64,000 nt of DNA from CAYUQT01 sp964596165 (GCA_964596165.1 CAZQTW010000022.1:1-64000), one strand, 5' to 3'. Positions 8,884 through 18,187 are shown, counted from the stretch's first letter. Notes: generated from the letters alone by a model not told the origin. Translations and numbers: made by a program.

Positions 8884-9345
8884 TCAGTCCGCAATCACGT
8901 AGTGACCGCCGGCGAAGTAGACGCCTCGTGCGACCAGCCCCTTCAACTGCGGCGAGTTCTGCTGAAACGCGCTCCGCCCGCTGGCGATCCACACAATCTT
9001 TCGCCTGTACGCCTTCAGGCGGGTACCCTCGGCATTCAACCATCCCTTGAGCCAGGTCAACTTCGCGAGCACCTCGTCGACGCAACCCCTTCGACCGGCT
9101 GGATGAACCTCGATCCAGTGGAGCAATTCCTTGTTGCGTGCCGTGTCCCACGCAACCACATAATCCCATCGATTGGCGTCCGGGAATCGATCAGCGAGCT
9201 GCGAATCAAGATACACACTTCCGGCAAGCTTGCGGGACGGCTTCGCGGTAATCTTCTCGCGGTCAGTAGCGTCAAGGGCCTGTATGCCGGGCCGACAAGC
9301 GTCGCTGAGCCCCGGCGTTGCTTCAACGTCGTGTTGAAAGCTCAT
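8884..9345 (-). CDS. Uncharacterised partner of an AAA ATPase (possible effector)
   Basis: I do not recognise the family of this 153-residue soluble protein. Its core reads WDYVVAWDT, then LLHWIEVHPA, then VLAKLTWLKGWL and RRKIVWIASG. An acidic residue, a strand with E-V-H and a following helix with lysines loosely recall the PD-(D/E)XK nuclease layout (D, then ExK); that resemblance is inference only. Its ATG overlaps the stop of the upstream ATPase gene by one base (TAATG), so the two are translationally coupled and probably act together. Such ATPase plus small partner pairs are common in phage-defence loci. Confidence 0.7.
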   Translation of the reverse strand: MSFQHDVEATPGLSDACRPGIQALDATDREKITAKPSRKLAGSVYLDSQLADRFPDANRWDYVVAWDTARNKELLHWIEVHPAGRRGCVDEVLAKLTWLKGWLNAEGTRLKAYRRKIVWIASGRSAFQQNSPQLKGLVARGVYFAGGHYVIAD

Positions 9346-10508
9346 TATTCGAAGAGGCTCCCCGTGTTGGCCATTGCCGAGGCAACCGCCTCGTTGACCC
9401 GACCGCTGAATTCAAGCATGCCGCCCCAGCTCGCTTGGGTCTTATCGAGGGAGGCGGGATCCAAGTCGGTAATATCAACCGCCCCTCCGTTGTCGCCCTC
9501 TAGGTAATAGACCTTGCACGTCTTCTGTAGAGCGCTGCCGGCCACTGTGACAAGACCATGCGTCTTTGGGGCAGCGAATACTCGCAGCAGTTCCTCGCGT
9601 GTGGCATTGCCCTTTCGGAGAGTTTGCAGCACCCAGACCAGATCAAGGACCTGAGGCGAATGCGTGGAGATGCAGACCCGATACCCACGGTCCAACAACT
9701 CCAGGATGAGCAGTAGTACCGTTGTGACGGCGCGCGGGTGCATGCCCATCTCCGGCTCTTCGATGATGACCCACTCCACCTCTCCGCGACGTGATACCTT
9801 AGCCGGCGGCATGAGCCAGTACAGGCCGAGAAGCAGGGGTACAAACTCGCGCTGACCGGCCGACCACACCATATACGGGAGCTGTCTGCCCTCCTGTTCT
9901 TGGCCCAGCACCAACCGTTTCTGCGACCGCAGCCTGTCAACGGTGAGTCGGAACCGCTTGAAGATCGTCTGCTCCAGCAGCCTACGGTACTCGCTCTTCA
10001 ATCTGTTGGTCTTTGGAAACACGGCGTCCCCAGCGCCGAGTTCCTGTTCCATCAGGAGGCGCAGTTTCTCGCTGAACGAACGGACGGCAAACGGATCGCC
10101 GGCAGAGAAGTCGCTGAAGGGTCGAGGCCAGCCGTCACGAAGAGTCAGCACGCGCTGCGCCGGGATCAAGAAGACCGATTCCGTCTTGTTGCGAGACATG
10201 CGGGCGATCTTCTTCTCGGCATTCCAGATTTCACCATTCCATTGAACCTGACTGACGCCCTCCTCCCACAGCGATTGCATGCCCTCACCGAAGTAGAGAT
10301 TCAAGAACTTGGGAATTTGGCGAGACCAATCCAGCCCATACGCCGACAGTTGATCCTGGACCAGCCCAGTGTCCAATACAAGCTTGAGCCACTGAAGTGC
10401 AATGCTCTTGCCGCCGGCCTGAGGGCCTACAAGTACCGTAAGGTCGCCGAACGACAGGTCCGCCTCTCGGATCTGGCCGATGTTCCGTAACCCTAATGTA
10501 GGAGCCAT
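9345..10508 (-). CDS. AAA/OLD-like ABC-type ATPase
   Basis: This is a 387-residue P-loop ATPase. It begins LGLRNIGQIREADLSFGDL and has the Walker A VGPQAGGKS at about residue 32. It has SAGQREF in the signature position, the Walker B with catalytic glutamates EWVIIEEPEMGMHP, and the switch histidine in ISTHSPQVLD. This order is that of the SMC/OLD-type ATPases found in Septu, PARIS, retron and related defence systems. There is no C-terminal TOPRIM domain. The ATG has AAAGGA 7 bases upstream. The gene runs straight into the partner gene at TAATG. A defence role is inferred from architecture, not shown. Confidence 0.85.
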   Translation of the reverse strand: MAPTLGLRNIGQIREADLSFGDLTVLVGPQAGGKSIALQWLKLVLDTGLVQDQLSAYGLDWSRQIPKFLNLYFGEGMQSLWEEGVSQVQWNGEIWNAEKKIARMSRNKTESVFLIPAQRVLTLRDGWPRPFSDFSAGDPFAVRSFSEKLRLLMEQELGAGDAVFPKTNRLKSEYRRLLEQTIFKRFRLTVDRLRSQKRLVLGQEQEGRQLPYMVWSAGQREFVPLLLGLYWLMPPAKVSRRGEVEWVIIEEPEMGMHPRAVTTVLLLILELLDRGYRVCISTHSPQVLDLVWVLQTLRKGNATREELLRVFAAPKTHGLVTVAGSALQKTCKVYYLEGDNGGAVDITDLDPASLDKTQASWGGMLEFSGRVNEAVASAMANTGSLFE

Positions 10509-10693
10509 GTGCTGATCCTTTCAGGGCACCCTGAAGACAATGCCGGATTCCTCTCGTCAGCGAACTGTCCGGCGCGGCGGTCGGTCAGGTTTGTCGATTT
10601 CACCGGAGGGTAAACCGTTCCCACGCTCGAACCGCTGTAGCACCGCTCATAACGATCATTGTACGCGCTGCTCGGGGACATTCCACAGATACC

Positions 10694-10951
10694 TGCAAAG
10701 AGCGCATCTGCTCCAGGCTGGATTACGCGCGGCAGGGCGGGAGGCTGCTGGTCGTCGAGCCGTTCGGCACCGAGGACGAGTGGGCAGGGAGTCAACGGCG
10801 GCCCCGCTTGCCCAGGTGAAAGCGGCCGGCAACGACTTTACCTGTGCTCCGTTCGGCAAGGGCAAAGTACTTCGTCTGAAAGCGGAGGCGGTTCCTGCCC
10901 GTCGGTCAACGTGAGATCTATCAGGCGCTCGTTGCGCAGTTCAAACCGTAG
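10694..10951 (+). pseudogene. Decayed gene fragment with frame changes
   Basis: Protein-like text is scattered over two frames. CKERICSRLDYARQGGRLL and then VVEPFGTEDEW are read from 10694. VKAAGNDFTCAPFGKGKVLRL is read in another frame from about 10817. IYQALVAQFKP and a stop at 10949-10951 are back in the first frame. This looks like the C-terminal end of a longer protein broken by at least two frameshifts; the family is not recognised. The rest of the 10509-11189 gap shows no gene. Confidence 0.4.
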
Positions 10952-11028
10952 ATTCGGGCGCGAGTCTCTCCGGCCACTCGGGCGACCTGCTTCTGATCAT
11001 CGTTAGCTGAAGCTCGCGCCATGAAGTC

Positions 11029-11087
11029 GCATGCCCACGCAAGCGCGGGGCATGCCACCCGCCGTCGCGACCGGCGCCTCGCCGGTC
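11029..11087. repeat. Two-hairpin intergenic repeat
   Basis: GCATGCCC (11029-11036) pairs with GGGCATGC (11048-11055), and GACCGGCG (11069-11076) pairs with CGCCGGTC (11080-11087). Compact paired hairpins of this kind are typical of REP-like intergenic elements. They lie about 100 bases past the end of the porin gene and could also help end its transcription. Confidence 0.45.
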
Positions 11088-11189
11088 GAACATCATTGCA
11101 GAACGGTGCCGGGCTCCGCAGCGAAACCCGAAGCGACACCGCTCATTCCGCGCGACATGGCTTTCGCCGCGTCAAGAGCACAACATCGG

Positions 11190-12674
11190 TCACTCAAACG
11201 CCGCCTGCAGTTGGACCCGAAACATGTTGATCTCGTCGTTCTGGCTGACGTTGATCCACGTGGAATCGACGGACGCCTCATCAATGCGTGTGAAGTCGGC
11301 CTGGAGCTTGAAGTTGTGTGTTCCGTAGGGGTAGTAGTTGACGCCGAACGTGTACTCCCAGGTGTTGTCGTCCGTGTTGTCCCAGATGCCACCCACTCGT
11401 GTCGCCACTTCAACCTTCTTGGGCACGATGAAGTAGCCGACCTGGATGTAACCGCCCTGGACATGCGACGCCCCCCTCCGCCCGGTCAGCAACTCCCAAG
11501 GCGAGTATTCGCTGTCACCGTCCACGGTCCGCAGATACCACTCGGCCGTGGCCGAGAAGCCGCGATACCGAAAGGCCACATCGGCGCCAAACCCGTAGTA
11601 GTCAGTCCCCGTCGCGTCGGCTGTGGCATTGCCGCCTATTCCCAGGCCGGCGCGAATCCGATCGGGAACGTTGTACAGCAATCCAGGTCCGGTCTGATCG
11701 CCATTGTCGTCGTTGTAGTAGAAGCTCAACCCCACGTCGAGCAACGGGTCCTTGCTGAACGCCAGGTCGGTCTCGTCGGAAATCCCTTCTCCCAGCAGGT
11801 GGCCCACGAGGCGGACCGCGTAGGCGAAGTTGGTGTCGAGCTGCTCCTGGCTGGGGCTGTCGGCCGGGTTGGCGATTCCGTTGAATACCCCCATCATGTA
11901 CGTCAGCCGTTTGGCCAGCGTACCGTGAAGCATGACCCCGACCGACTGACCCAGACCGAACGCCTCCTCGGCCAGCGACCGGTCGCAAAGCTGCAGATTG
12001 CTGTCCCAGACCATGAACTGCCGGCCCTGGGGGATGTCCTGGAGCCCGGCCTGGATCTGAAACTCATCGGCGAATGCGTAGTTCACAAACGCATAGTAGG
12101 TGGTCCAGTTGTTGGCCAGATCCGTGTCTCCCGTCACCGTAATCTGATACGTGAGTTTCTCGCTGTGGATGTGACCCAGGAAGGTCAGGAACAGTTGCTC
12201 GACCTCGAACCCGTTGATGTCGTCCTGTTTGTTGCGTCCTTGCAGGCGAGGGTTGTCCGTCTGGCGTTGCGTGCCCGTCCAGCGAACCTTCATCATGCCC
12301 TGGATCTTGAGTAGAAAGGCCTCGTCGCTGCTCTTGACGTAGAAGCCGTTCTCATAGCCGACCTGCGTCACGTCCGGATACAGACTTTCGCGAAACTCCG
12401 CATCGGCCATCAGTTCGCGAACGACCTTCTTGACCTCTTCGATGCGGACGGATCCCCGGTCTGTCTTCTTGGCAAGGTCTATCTCGCCTTGCAGCCTTTC
12501 GATGGCCTGTTGCTGTTGTTCGACGAGTCCCTGAAGTCGATCGAGCTGGCGCTGCAGTTCCACCCTCGCTTCATCGCCGACAGGCCCTGGGGCTTGCTCA
12601 GCGGCCGGACTCGACACGGGTCCAAGAAGTCCAACGCAACACAACAGGGTTATACGACAGAGCACATGACACAT
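11190..12674 (-). CDS. Outer-membrane porin with N-terminal coiled coil (copy 1)
   Basis: The signal peptide (MCHVLCRITLLCCVGLLG, cut near PAAEQ) is followed by a coiled coil (VELQRQLDRLQGLVEQQQQA). A long beta-strand region follows, rich in aromatic residues and ending in FRVQLQAAFE, the terminal phenylalanine pattern of outer-membrane barrels. It resembles phosphate-selective porins (OprO/OprP type), but specificity cannot be read. The protein is 494 residues. The start at 12674 has GAGG 8 bases upstream; the frame is open 57 bases further without a better site. It is closely related throughout to the porin at 25014-26495, with blocks such as SFYYNDDNGD and GIGGNATADATGTDY identical. Confidence 0.88.
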   Translation of the reverse strand: MCHVLCRITLLCCVGLLGPVSSPAAEQAPGPVGDEARVELQRQLDRLQGLVEQQQQAIERLQGEIDLAKKTDRGSVRIEEVKKVVRELMADAEFRESLYPDVTQVGYENGFYVKSSDEAFLLKIQGMMKVRWTGTQRQTDNPRLQGRNKQDDINGFEVEQLFLTFLGHIHSEKLTYQITVTGDTDLANNWTTYYAFVNYAFADEFQIQAGLQDIPQGRQFMVWDSNLQLCDRSLAEEAFGLGQSVGVMLHGTLAKRLTYMMGVFNGIANPADSPSQEQLDTNFAYAVRLVGHLLGEGISDETDLAFSKDPLLDVGLSFYYNDDNGDQTGPGLLYNVPDRIRAGLGIGGNATADATGTDYYGFGADVAFRYRGFSATAEWYLRTVDGDSEYSPWELLTGRRGASHVQGGYIQVGYFIVPKKVEVATRVGGIWDNTDDNTWEYTFGVNYYPYGTHNFKLQADFTRIDEASVDSTWINVSQNDEINMFRVQLQAAFE

Positions 12675-13140
12675 TGAACGCCTCTCTTGGGTCCGGATGA
12701 CGAACCCGAATGTAGATCCGCGCCGATCCACAGCCTATTGGCCTTGCCTCGGAGTGGTCAATCCGCACGACGTACGTGACGGGACATCCCATCATTGCGC
12801 CGCGGCACTCGGAGGCCCTCATACGAAGTTCCGCTTCAAGCAGGGCTTCCTTTGATGCGTGGAGGCCGTGAGCGGAACGAGCCCGCGAAGCCCTGCCTTT
12901 GCAAATCGTATGCCAGGCACGGGACTCTCATTTTCGTACCGTGCTATCGTCTTGTCCATAAGCGTCTTGCCGGCGCGCCGTATCGCGCGGCGGCCTTTCG
13001 TCCGACCACAGAGGCTACGCACGGGTTTGACACCGCGCCAATACCTACCTACAGGTATACAGCTCTCTGCAACTGATCCTCGGCATTCGTTTGGGCCGGC
13101 GTCTTCAGTCTCCCGAGCCGGATCGCATCGTCGACGGCTA
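12675..13140. other. Intergenic region without a clear gene
   Basis: The region contains an inverted repeat GCAGGGCTT (12840-12848) and AAGCCCTGC (12888-12896) with a 39-base spacer. It otherwise holds only low-quality open frames whose translations are not protein-like. A TTGACC lies upstream of the porin start on the minus strand, but no good -10 box stands at the proper distance. Confidence 0.45.
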
Positions 13141-14415
13141 CTACTTGGTGGTCTTGAACCATGCGATTCCACCGGACCCGGTGGTGGGGTCGGCGTAGGG
13201 GATCAGGTCGCCGCCGAAGATCTGCGGGCGGTGGCCGCTGGCGACGGTGTGACCGACCACCAAACCCAGTGCGGCGCCAAAAACCACATCGGAGAGGCTG
13301 TGCTCGCGATCGTCGATCCGCGAGAACCCGCCCAGGCCGGCGATGCCATACAGCGGGATGCCCACCCACGGTCCGTACGCCTGGTGCAAGACCGAAGCGA
13401 CGGTGAATGCGCTTGAGGTGTGCCCCGACGGCCAGGCCCACGGTTCGCCGTTCGGTGAATCGGTGTCCGCGCAGAGCTTGAGCGTCACGGTGGTCAGCCC
13501 GTTGATGATCAGCGCGCTGAACAGTGTCTTGCCGACCTCATAGGTCTTGGTGTGATAGGTCTGCTGCCCGGTTAGGTACCAGAGCCCGGCCAGTCCGAAA
13601 TGGAACGCGGGGTTACTCATGAATCCGAAGGCCTGCCGCCAGCCGTCGCTCATCGAGTGGTGGTCTTCGTAGTAATCGTCGATGTCATCGTCCAGCTCCG
13701 GTCGCACGGCGAGCGACGCGGCACCGGCGGTAACGAGGATGATCGCGTTGGTCGGATTCCAGAAGGTCCGCTTGGTGTCCTGCCAGAGGTCCAGGTGTAT
13801 CCGCTTGAGATCCCGCAGGGCCGTTTCCTTGAACGTGGGCAGCGGACCGCGATCGTGATCGGTGACCGAGCCGCGGCCGGCGGCCTGGTCCACTGGTCCC
13901 GACGTTGAGGGGACGGCCTCGATCATTTCCGCCAGCGTCAGGTAGCCTTGTCCTTCGCCGTTTCTTTCGGACGTCCCCAAGAAATCGCTCCGAACCGGTC
14001 GATATGCCTCGATCGACAAACCGCCGACGAGGGCTTCGGCTTGTCGGGTGAGCGACCGGCAGAGACTGTCGCGTTCGGCGGGGGTGACGTGGCGAATTGC
14101 CGCGCTGCGGTCCACTTCGCTCAGGAACGTGCCTGCGGAACTCATGAGCCTTCTGGCCATTGCCAGTTCAACCGGCATGACGATTCGCGAGGTGACCCTC
14201 GAATCGTCCGTCAGTGTGTGGTTTTCCGGATCCGCAAGGTCCGTTTCGCCGGCCAAGCGGGCATCATGCGCCGGCGCACGGCGCTCCAATCGGTCGATGG
14301 CTTCGCCTACAGGGGTCCAATCATGATCACTCGCGGACAAGCAGCCGGTGATGGGTGCCATGAGCGCAAACGGCAAGATAAGACCGATCAGACGAGTCAC
14401 ACCATGGCGAAGCAT
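13141..14415 (-). CDS. PAP2-family phosphatase lipoprotein
   Basis: This 424-residue protein starts with a lipoprotein signal (LILPFALMAPITGC, modified Cys at about residue 25). It has an N-terminal region of about 200 residues with no recognised domain. The C-terminal domain shows the PAP2 acid phosphatase motifs PSGHTSSAF and SRIDDREHSLSD (the SRxxxxxHxxxD motif), with hydrophobic segments between them. The first motif (KLCADTDSP) is degenerate. It would dephosphorylate a lipid or undecaprenyl pyrophosphate-like substrate at the periplasmic side; the substrate is not known. GAGG stands about 7 bases before the ATG. Confidence 0.85.
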   Translation of the reverse strand: MLRHGVTRLIGLILPFALMAPITGCLSASDHDWTPVGEAIDRLERRAPAHDARLAGETDLADPENHTLTDDSRVTSRIVMPVELAMARRLMSSAGTFLSEVDRSAAIRHVTPAERDSLCRSLTRQAEALVGGLSIEAYRPVRSDFLGTSERNGEGQGYLTLAEMIEAVPSTSGPVDQAAGRGSVTDHDRGPLPTFKETALRDLKRIHLDLWQDTKRTFWNPTNAIILVTAGAASLAVRPELDDDIDDYYEDHHSMSDGWRQAFGFMSNPAFHFGLAGLWYLTGQQTYHTKTYEVGKTLFSALIINGLTTVTLKLCADTDSPNGEPWAWPSGHTSSAFTVASVLHQAYGPWVGIPLYGIAGLGGFSRIDDREHSLSDVVFGAALGLVVGHTVASGHRPQIFGGDLIPYADPTTGSGGIAWFKTTK

Positions 14416-14564
14416 ATGCCACCTCTATCCGACGGACACTTGCGGCGTTCCTCCATGATGGGGTTGGTCGCCCGCCGTTCCCTCGGTGGGTGGTGCGAGC
14501 GGATGCTCGCGAGATTGTGCGCCCCTCCGGATATTCCCGCGCTCCAAGAAAGCCGGTCGAGACC

Positions 14565-15581
14565 CTACGGCATTAACACCGGCGCCCGGGCGACCGTGGC
14601 CGGCTGATACTTGGCCAACAACTGTCGCAGCCTTGGTTGGTCCGGCTCCAGCTCGAGTGAGCGATGCCAATGCTCGATAGCCTTGTCCCGAGAGGCGGCG
14701 TTATTCGGGTTCAGCAGATACTGCGTCATTCGAACCACACCCAGGCCCGCATGCGCCACGCCATCTCGAGGATTCAGTGTAATCGCCCGTTCGTAAGTGT
14801 CTATAGCCTCGTTGTACTTCTCCTGGCGGTAGAGGGCGTGTCCGAGGCGCTCATAGGCCATCGACAACTGCGGGTCCATCTTCAGAGCCTTGCTGATGGA
14901 TATCTCCGCCATCCTGAATCGACCCTGCTTGATGTACGTCGTGCCGAGGTTGACAAGGACGATGGGCTGCGTGGCATCGCGTTCGAGGCTGGACCGATAG
15001 GCATTGATGGCCTCGTAGTACTTGCCCTGCGAATCGTACGCCGCACCGAGGTTGGAGTAAGCCCCCGCATGGTCCGGGTTGAGGGCGATCGCCCGTTCGT
15101 AGTAGGTGATCGCTTCCGGTAGGCGTCCGAGCTGGTGGTAACACACCCCCAGATTCAGGCAGGCCTCGGGGCTGTCGGACTTCAGGTCACAGGCATGCAG
15201 GTAGGCCCGCACCGCATCAGGCAGTCGTTTGAGCAGTCGATATGTCTCGGCGAGATCGAATGCGTATTCGAAGTTGGTGGGATCAAGTCTGACGGCCTGC
15301 TCGAACGGCGGGACGGCCTGGTCGAATTCGCCCCGGCGCCGGTAGATCTTGCCCATTTGGCTGTGGGCAGGCGCCAGCGCGGGGTCGAGGCGGATCGCCT
15401 CGCGAAACGAGGCAAGGGCCATGTCCAGTTCGTCTTCCCGGACGTAGCGTTCGCCCGCGTCCATTCGTTCGGTGGCCTGCGCCCGAAGGAACTCCATCTC
15501 GCACCCGCCGATCAACAGACCGATCATGGCGGTGCCGAGCCGTGCCATTCGCACCAGGCATACCCGTCCATTACCCGTCAT
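14565..15581 (-). CDS. TPR-repeat lipoprotein
   Basis: The protein carries a lipobox LLIGGC about 27 residues from the chosen start. About eight tetratricopeptide repeats follow (for example AHSQMGKIYRRRGEFDQAV, ACLNLGVCYHQLGRLPEAI, AYSNLGAAYDSQGKYYEAI). TPR arrays act as protein-binding scaffolds; the partner is unknown. The ATG at 15581 gives a normal lipoprotein signal length. The frame is open to an ATG at 15662, and an ATG at 15548 is also possible. It lies just downstream of the PAP2 gene's start, on the same strand. Confidence 0.8.
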   Translation of the reverse strand: MTGNGRVCLVRMARLGTAMIGLLIGGCEMEFLRAQATERMDAGERYVREDELDMALASFREAIRLDPALAPAHSQMGKIYRRRGEFDQAVPPFEQAVRLDPTNFEYAFDLAETYRLLKRLPDAVRAYLHACDLKSDSPEACLNLGVCYHQLGRLPEAITYYERAIALNPDHAGAYSNLGAAYDSQGKYYEAINAYRSSLERDATQPIVLVNLGTTYIKQGRFRMAEISISKALKMDPQLSMAYERLGHALYRQEKYNEAIDTYERAITLNPRDGVAHAGLGVVRMTQYLLNPNNAASRDKAIEHWHRSLELEPDQPRLRQLLAKYQPATVARAPVLMP

Positions 15582-15723
15582 GTGATCCCATACCCCCGGA
15601 AGCGGGACTCCTCGCATCGCGACCGTAACTGTCTCAGGACGGCGTACGATCGCGAACCCCATGAGGTTCCGTACCGTAAATCCTTTCTTTGGAACGACTT
15701 AGATTGTCCTCGCTCTGCGTCGG

Positions 15724-15751
15724 TTGACATATTCCGACGGTGACCTATCAT
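15724..15751 (+). promoter_or_regulatory. Sigma-70 type promoter of the glycosyltransferase gene
   Basis: TTGACA (15724-15729) is followed after 16 bases by TATCAT (15746-15751). The leader to the start at 15816 would be about 58 bases. Confidence 0.6.
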
Positions 15752-15815
15752 CAGTTCATCGTCCGGTAACTGCGTTTTCATACAGTTTTTCAAGTCTCTG
15801 GACAGGATGTCGTCC

Positions 15816-16583
15816 ATGCGAATCCTTCTGGGAATGCCGGCTTATAATGAAGCCAAGCACCTGAGGGATGTCTTGGCGGGTGTACGGCGATACATTCGGG
15901 ACATCCTCGTGGTGGATGACGGCTCCACGGACCAGACGCCCGAGATCCTTCGGTCGCTTTCGGACGTCCGGGCGCTGAGGCATCCGGTCAACCAAGGATA
16001 CGGCCGGAGCCTCGTGGATGCGTTCGGTTACGCCATGGACCACCGCTACGACTGGCTCATCACCATGGACTGTGACGAGCAGCATGCCCCCGAGCACATT
16101 CCTCATTTCATTTCGGCCGCGGAAGAGGACAATGCGGATATCGTCAGCGGGTCGCGGTATCTCGCCGACTTACAAGGGACCGGCGCACCCCCGCCCGCGC
16201 GCCGGGCGATTAATCTGACCGTGACGGCCTTGCTGAAGTGCCAGCTCGGGTTGGAGCTGACGGACGCGTTCTGTGGGTTCAAGGCCTATCGGGTAAGCGG
16301 GCTGAAGGTTCTGAATATCACCGACACCGGCTACGCCATGCCGCTTCAGGTGTGGGTGCAAGCCGTTCGCGCCGGCCTGCGAATCCGCGAGTTGCCCGTC
16401 AAGTTGATCTACAACGATCCCAATCGCCACTTCGGCGGGGCGCTCGACGATCCTTACATCCGGCTCATGCACTACGTGACCGTGCTGCGAAACGAGATGG
16501 GCGCGTTCAGGTGTGACTGCTTCGAGAAAGGTACCGAGTGCCGCACGAGCCGCAGAATTGCCGAGAGTTGCTTCAGCGGGTAG
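15816..16583 (+). CDS. Family 2 glycosyltransferase (dolichyl-phosphate mannosyltransferase-like)
   Basis: This protein of about 255 residues has a GT-A fold. MRILLGMPAYNEAKHL at the N terminus, VVDDGSTDQT for nucleotide binding, the metal-binding MDCDEQHAPEH and SGSRYL are typical of polyprenyl-phosphate hexose synthases. There is no C-terminal membrane domain. It would transfer a sugar from a nucleotide donor to a lipid carrier or glycan. I chose the ATG at 15816, because AGGA lies 8 bases upstream; the ATG at 15807 overlaps that ribosome site. The 3' end overlaps the next gene's GTG by 46 bases, suggesting co-expression. Confidence 0.88.
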   Translation: MRILLGMPAYNEAKHLRDVLAGVRRYIRDILVVDDGSTDQTPEILRSLSDVRALRHPVNQGYGRSLVDAFGYAMDHRYDWLITMDCDEQHAPEHIPHFISAAEEDNADIVSGSRYLADLQGTGAPPPARRAINLTVTALLKCQLGLELTDAFCGFKAYRVSGLKVLNITDTGYAMPLQVWVQAVRAGLRIRELPVKLIYNDPNRHFGGALDDPYIRLMHYVTVLRNEMGAFRCDCFEKGTECRTSRRIAESCFSG

Positions 16584-18187
16584 TCTGGCCTGCCATGCTG
16601 AGATTCGCGGCGCTGAGCACACCGAGCGAGGACGGGCAGGTCCTGGTCGAGCCGAAGGCCCAGGCGCTTGCCGGACTCGTCGAAGCAAACCAACGCCTCC
16701 TTTGGCAATGCCGGCGTGAGATACTCGGCCGGCCACTGAATGAGTTGAGAATCGACACGCAACGAGCCGTTCTGGGACGATCGGCCGACCGCCCCGTCGT
16801 GGGCACGGGGCATCAGCCCGAGTTCTACCACGCCGGGGTGTGGGCGAAGAACTTCGTTGCCTCGCGACTGGCACAGGCCGTCGGAGGTCACGCGGTCAAT
16901 CTCGTCGTCGATAACGATGCGCCCAAGAAGACCTCGATCACCGTGCCGCACTTCCGAGAGGGCATCCTGACCGCGCACGAGGTCCCCTTCGCCGAATACC
17001 ATGCCGGCTGGGCCTTCGAGCAGTTCGGCGTGCTGGATACGGACGACGCCGACCGCCTGTTGGGCGAGATCCGAACCGCGCTGGGCGAGGCGGCCTATGC
17101 CGCGTCGGCGATGCCCCTGATGGAGCCCGCGCTTCGGGGCGGGGAGCATTTCTCGGATTTCGTGGACCAGATCACGGCCGCCCGCAAGGCGGTGGAGGGG
17201 CATTTTTCGCTCGATCTCATTGAGCGGCGCGTCAGTCGATGCTGGGCCGGGCCCCTGCTGCTCGACATCCTCCTGAACGCAGCGCGGTTTGCAGAGTGCT
17301 ACAACGCCGCCCTCGCGGATTACCGGCAGGCGTTCGGCATTCATGGAACGCAGCGGCCGATCCCCGACTTGGCGTACCGCGGCGGGCGCGTGGAACTGCC
17401 GGTGTGGGTCTATCGCGGCGGTCAGGCGAGGCGCCGGCTATTCGTCGAGTCCCGGCCCGACGCCCTCGCCCTGTACGCGGATGACGTTGCCCTCGGCACC
17501 GTAGGTCGGACCGACCTGCGACGACCCGACGGCGTGGAGTACCTGTTGACCACCGTGGCGTGGTCCTTCCGGCCAAGGGCGTTGACGCTGACGCTGTGGG
17601 CCAGGCTCCTCCTGACCGACGTGTTCGTCCACGGCATCGGGGGAGCCAAGTACGATCGGATCGCCGATCGGCTCATGGAGCGGTATCTGGGCATCGAACC
17701 ACCGGCGATGGCCTGCGTGTCGGCGACGCTGCGAATGCCCGCGGCGCGATTTCCGGTGACTCCGGCGGATCTCGGGACGGCACGGCACAAGCGCCGCGAC
17801 GCCCATTACAATCCCCAGCGGTACCTCGGCGCGATCGCGGGGGACCTTTCGGAACGACTTCGGCAGAGAATGGATTGGATCGCGGAATCGGAACGACTTC
17901 ACACGAACGATCGTTTGAATCGAAAGGCACGTCGTGCGGCCTTTCTGGCGATACGGAAGGCCAACCAGGATCTGTTGACCGCCGATCCCAATCTGCTCGA
18001 CCGCCTGACGGAAGAGGTTTCGCGGATCGAGCGACAGCTCGCGCACAACGCCGTCGCCGACTCGCGGGAGTACTTCTTCGGACTGCTACCGCTGGCCAAG
18101 CTGGCTCAACTGGCACACTCTCTCCCCAGCCACGGTTGCTTGGCGGGGTCCGATAACCAACCATTTCAACCGTTTCACTCCGCGTGA
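16538..18187 (+). CDS. BshC-like protein of unknown function
   Basis: This 549-residue protein has VVGTGHQPEFYHAGVWAKN at about residues 87-105, resembling the TGQQP.l..GP loop of BshC, the last enzyme of bacillithiol synthesis. It also has DVFVHGIGGAKYDRIAD near residue 367, a motif I recall from uncharacterised planctomycete relatives. No signal or membrane segment is seen. A thiol-ligase role is only an inference, since no other bacillithiol gene is nearby. The GTG at 16538 has AAAGG 6 bases upstream and overlaps the glycosyltransferase gene; an ATG at 16595 is the alternative. Confidence 0.65.
   Translation: MPHEPQNCRELLQRVVWPAMLRFAALSTPSEDGQVLVEPKAQALAGLVEANQRLLWQCRREILGRPLNELRIDTQRAVLGRSADRPVVGTGHQPEFYHAGVWAKNFVASRLAQAVGGHAVNLVVDNDAPKKTSITVPHFREGILTAHEVPFAEYHAGWAFEQFGVLDTDDADRLLGEIRTALGEAAYAASAMPLMEPALRGGEHFSDFVDQITAARKAVEGHFSLDLIERRVSRCWAGPLLLDILLNAARFAECYNAALADYRQAFGIHGTQRPIPDLAYRGGRVELPVWVYRGGQARRRLFVESRPDALALYADDVALGTVGRTDLRRPDGVEYLLTTVAWSFRPRALTLTLWARLLLTDVFVHGIGGAKYDRIADRLMERYLGIEPPAMACVSATLRMPAARFPVTPADLGTARHKRRDAHYNPQRYLGAIAGDLSERLRQRMDWIAESERLHTNDRLNRKARRAAFLAIRKANQDLLTADPNLLDRLTEEVSRIERQLAHNAVADSREYFFGLLPLAKLAQLAHSLPSHGCLAGSDNQPFQPFHSA

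Noticed and set aside
12819..13172. A 117-codon minus-strand open frame between the porin and PAP2 genes
   Set aside because: Translation is basic and low in hydrophobic order, and it runs into the PAP2 gene; no evidence for a gene.
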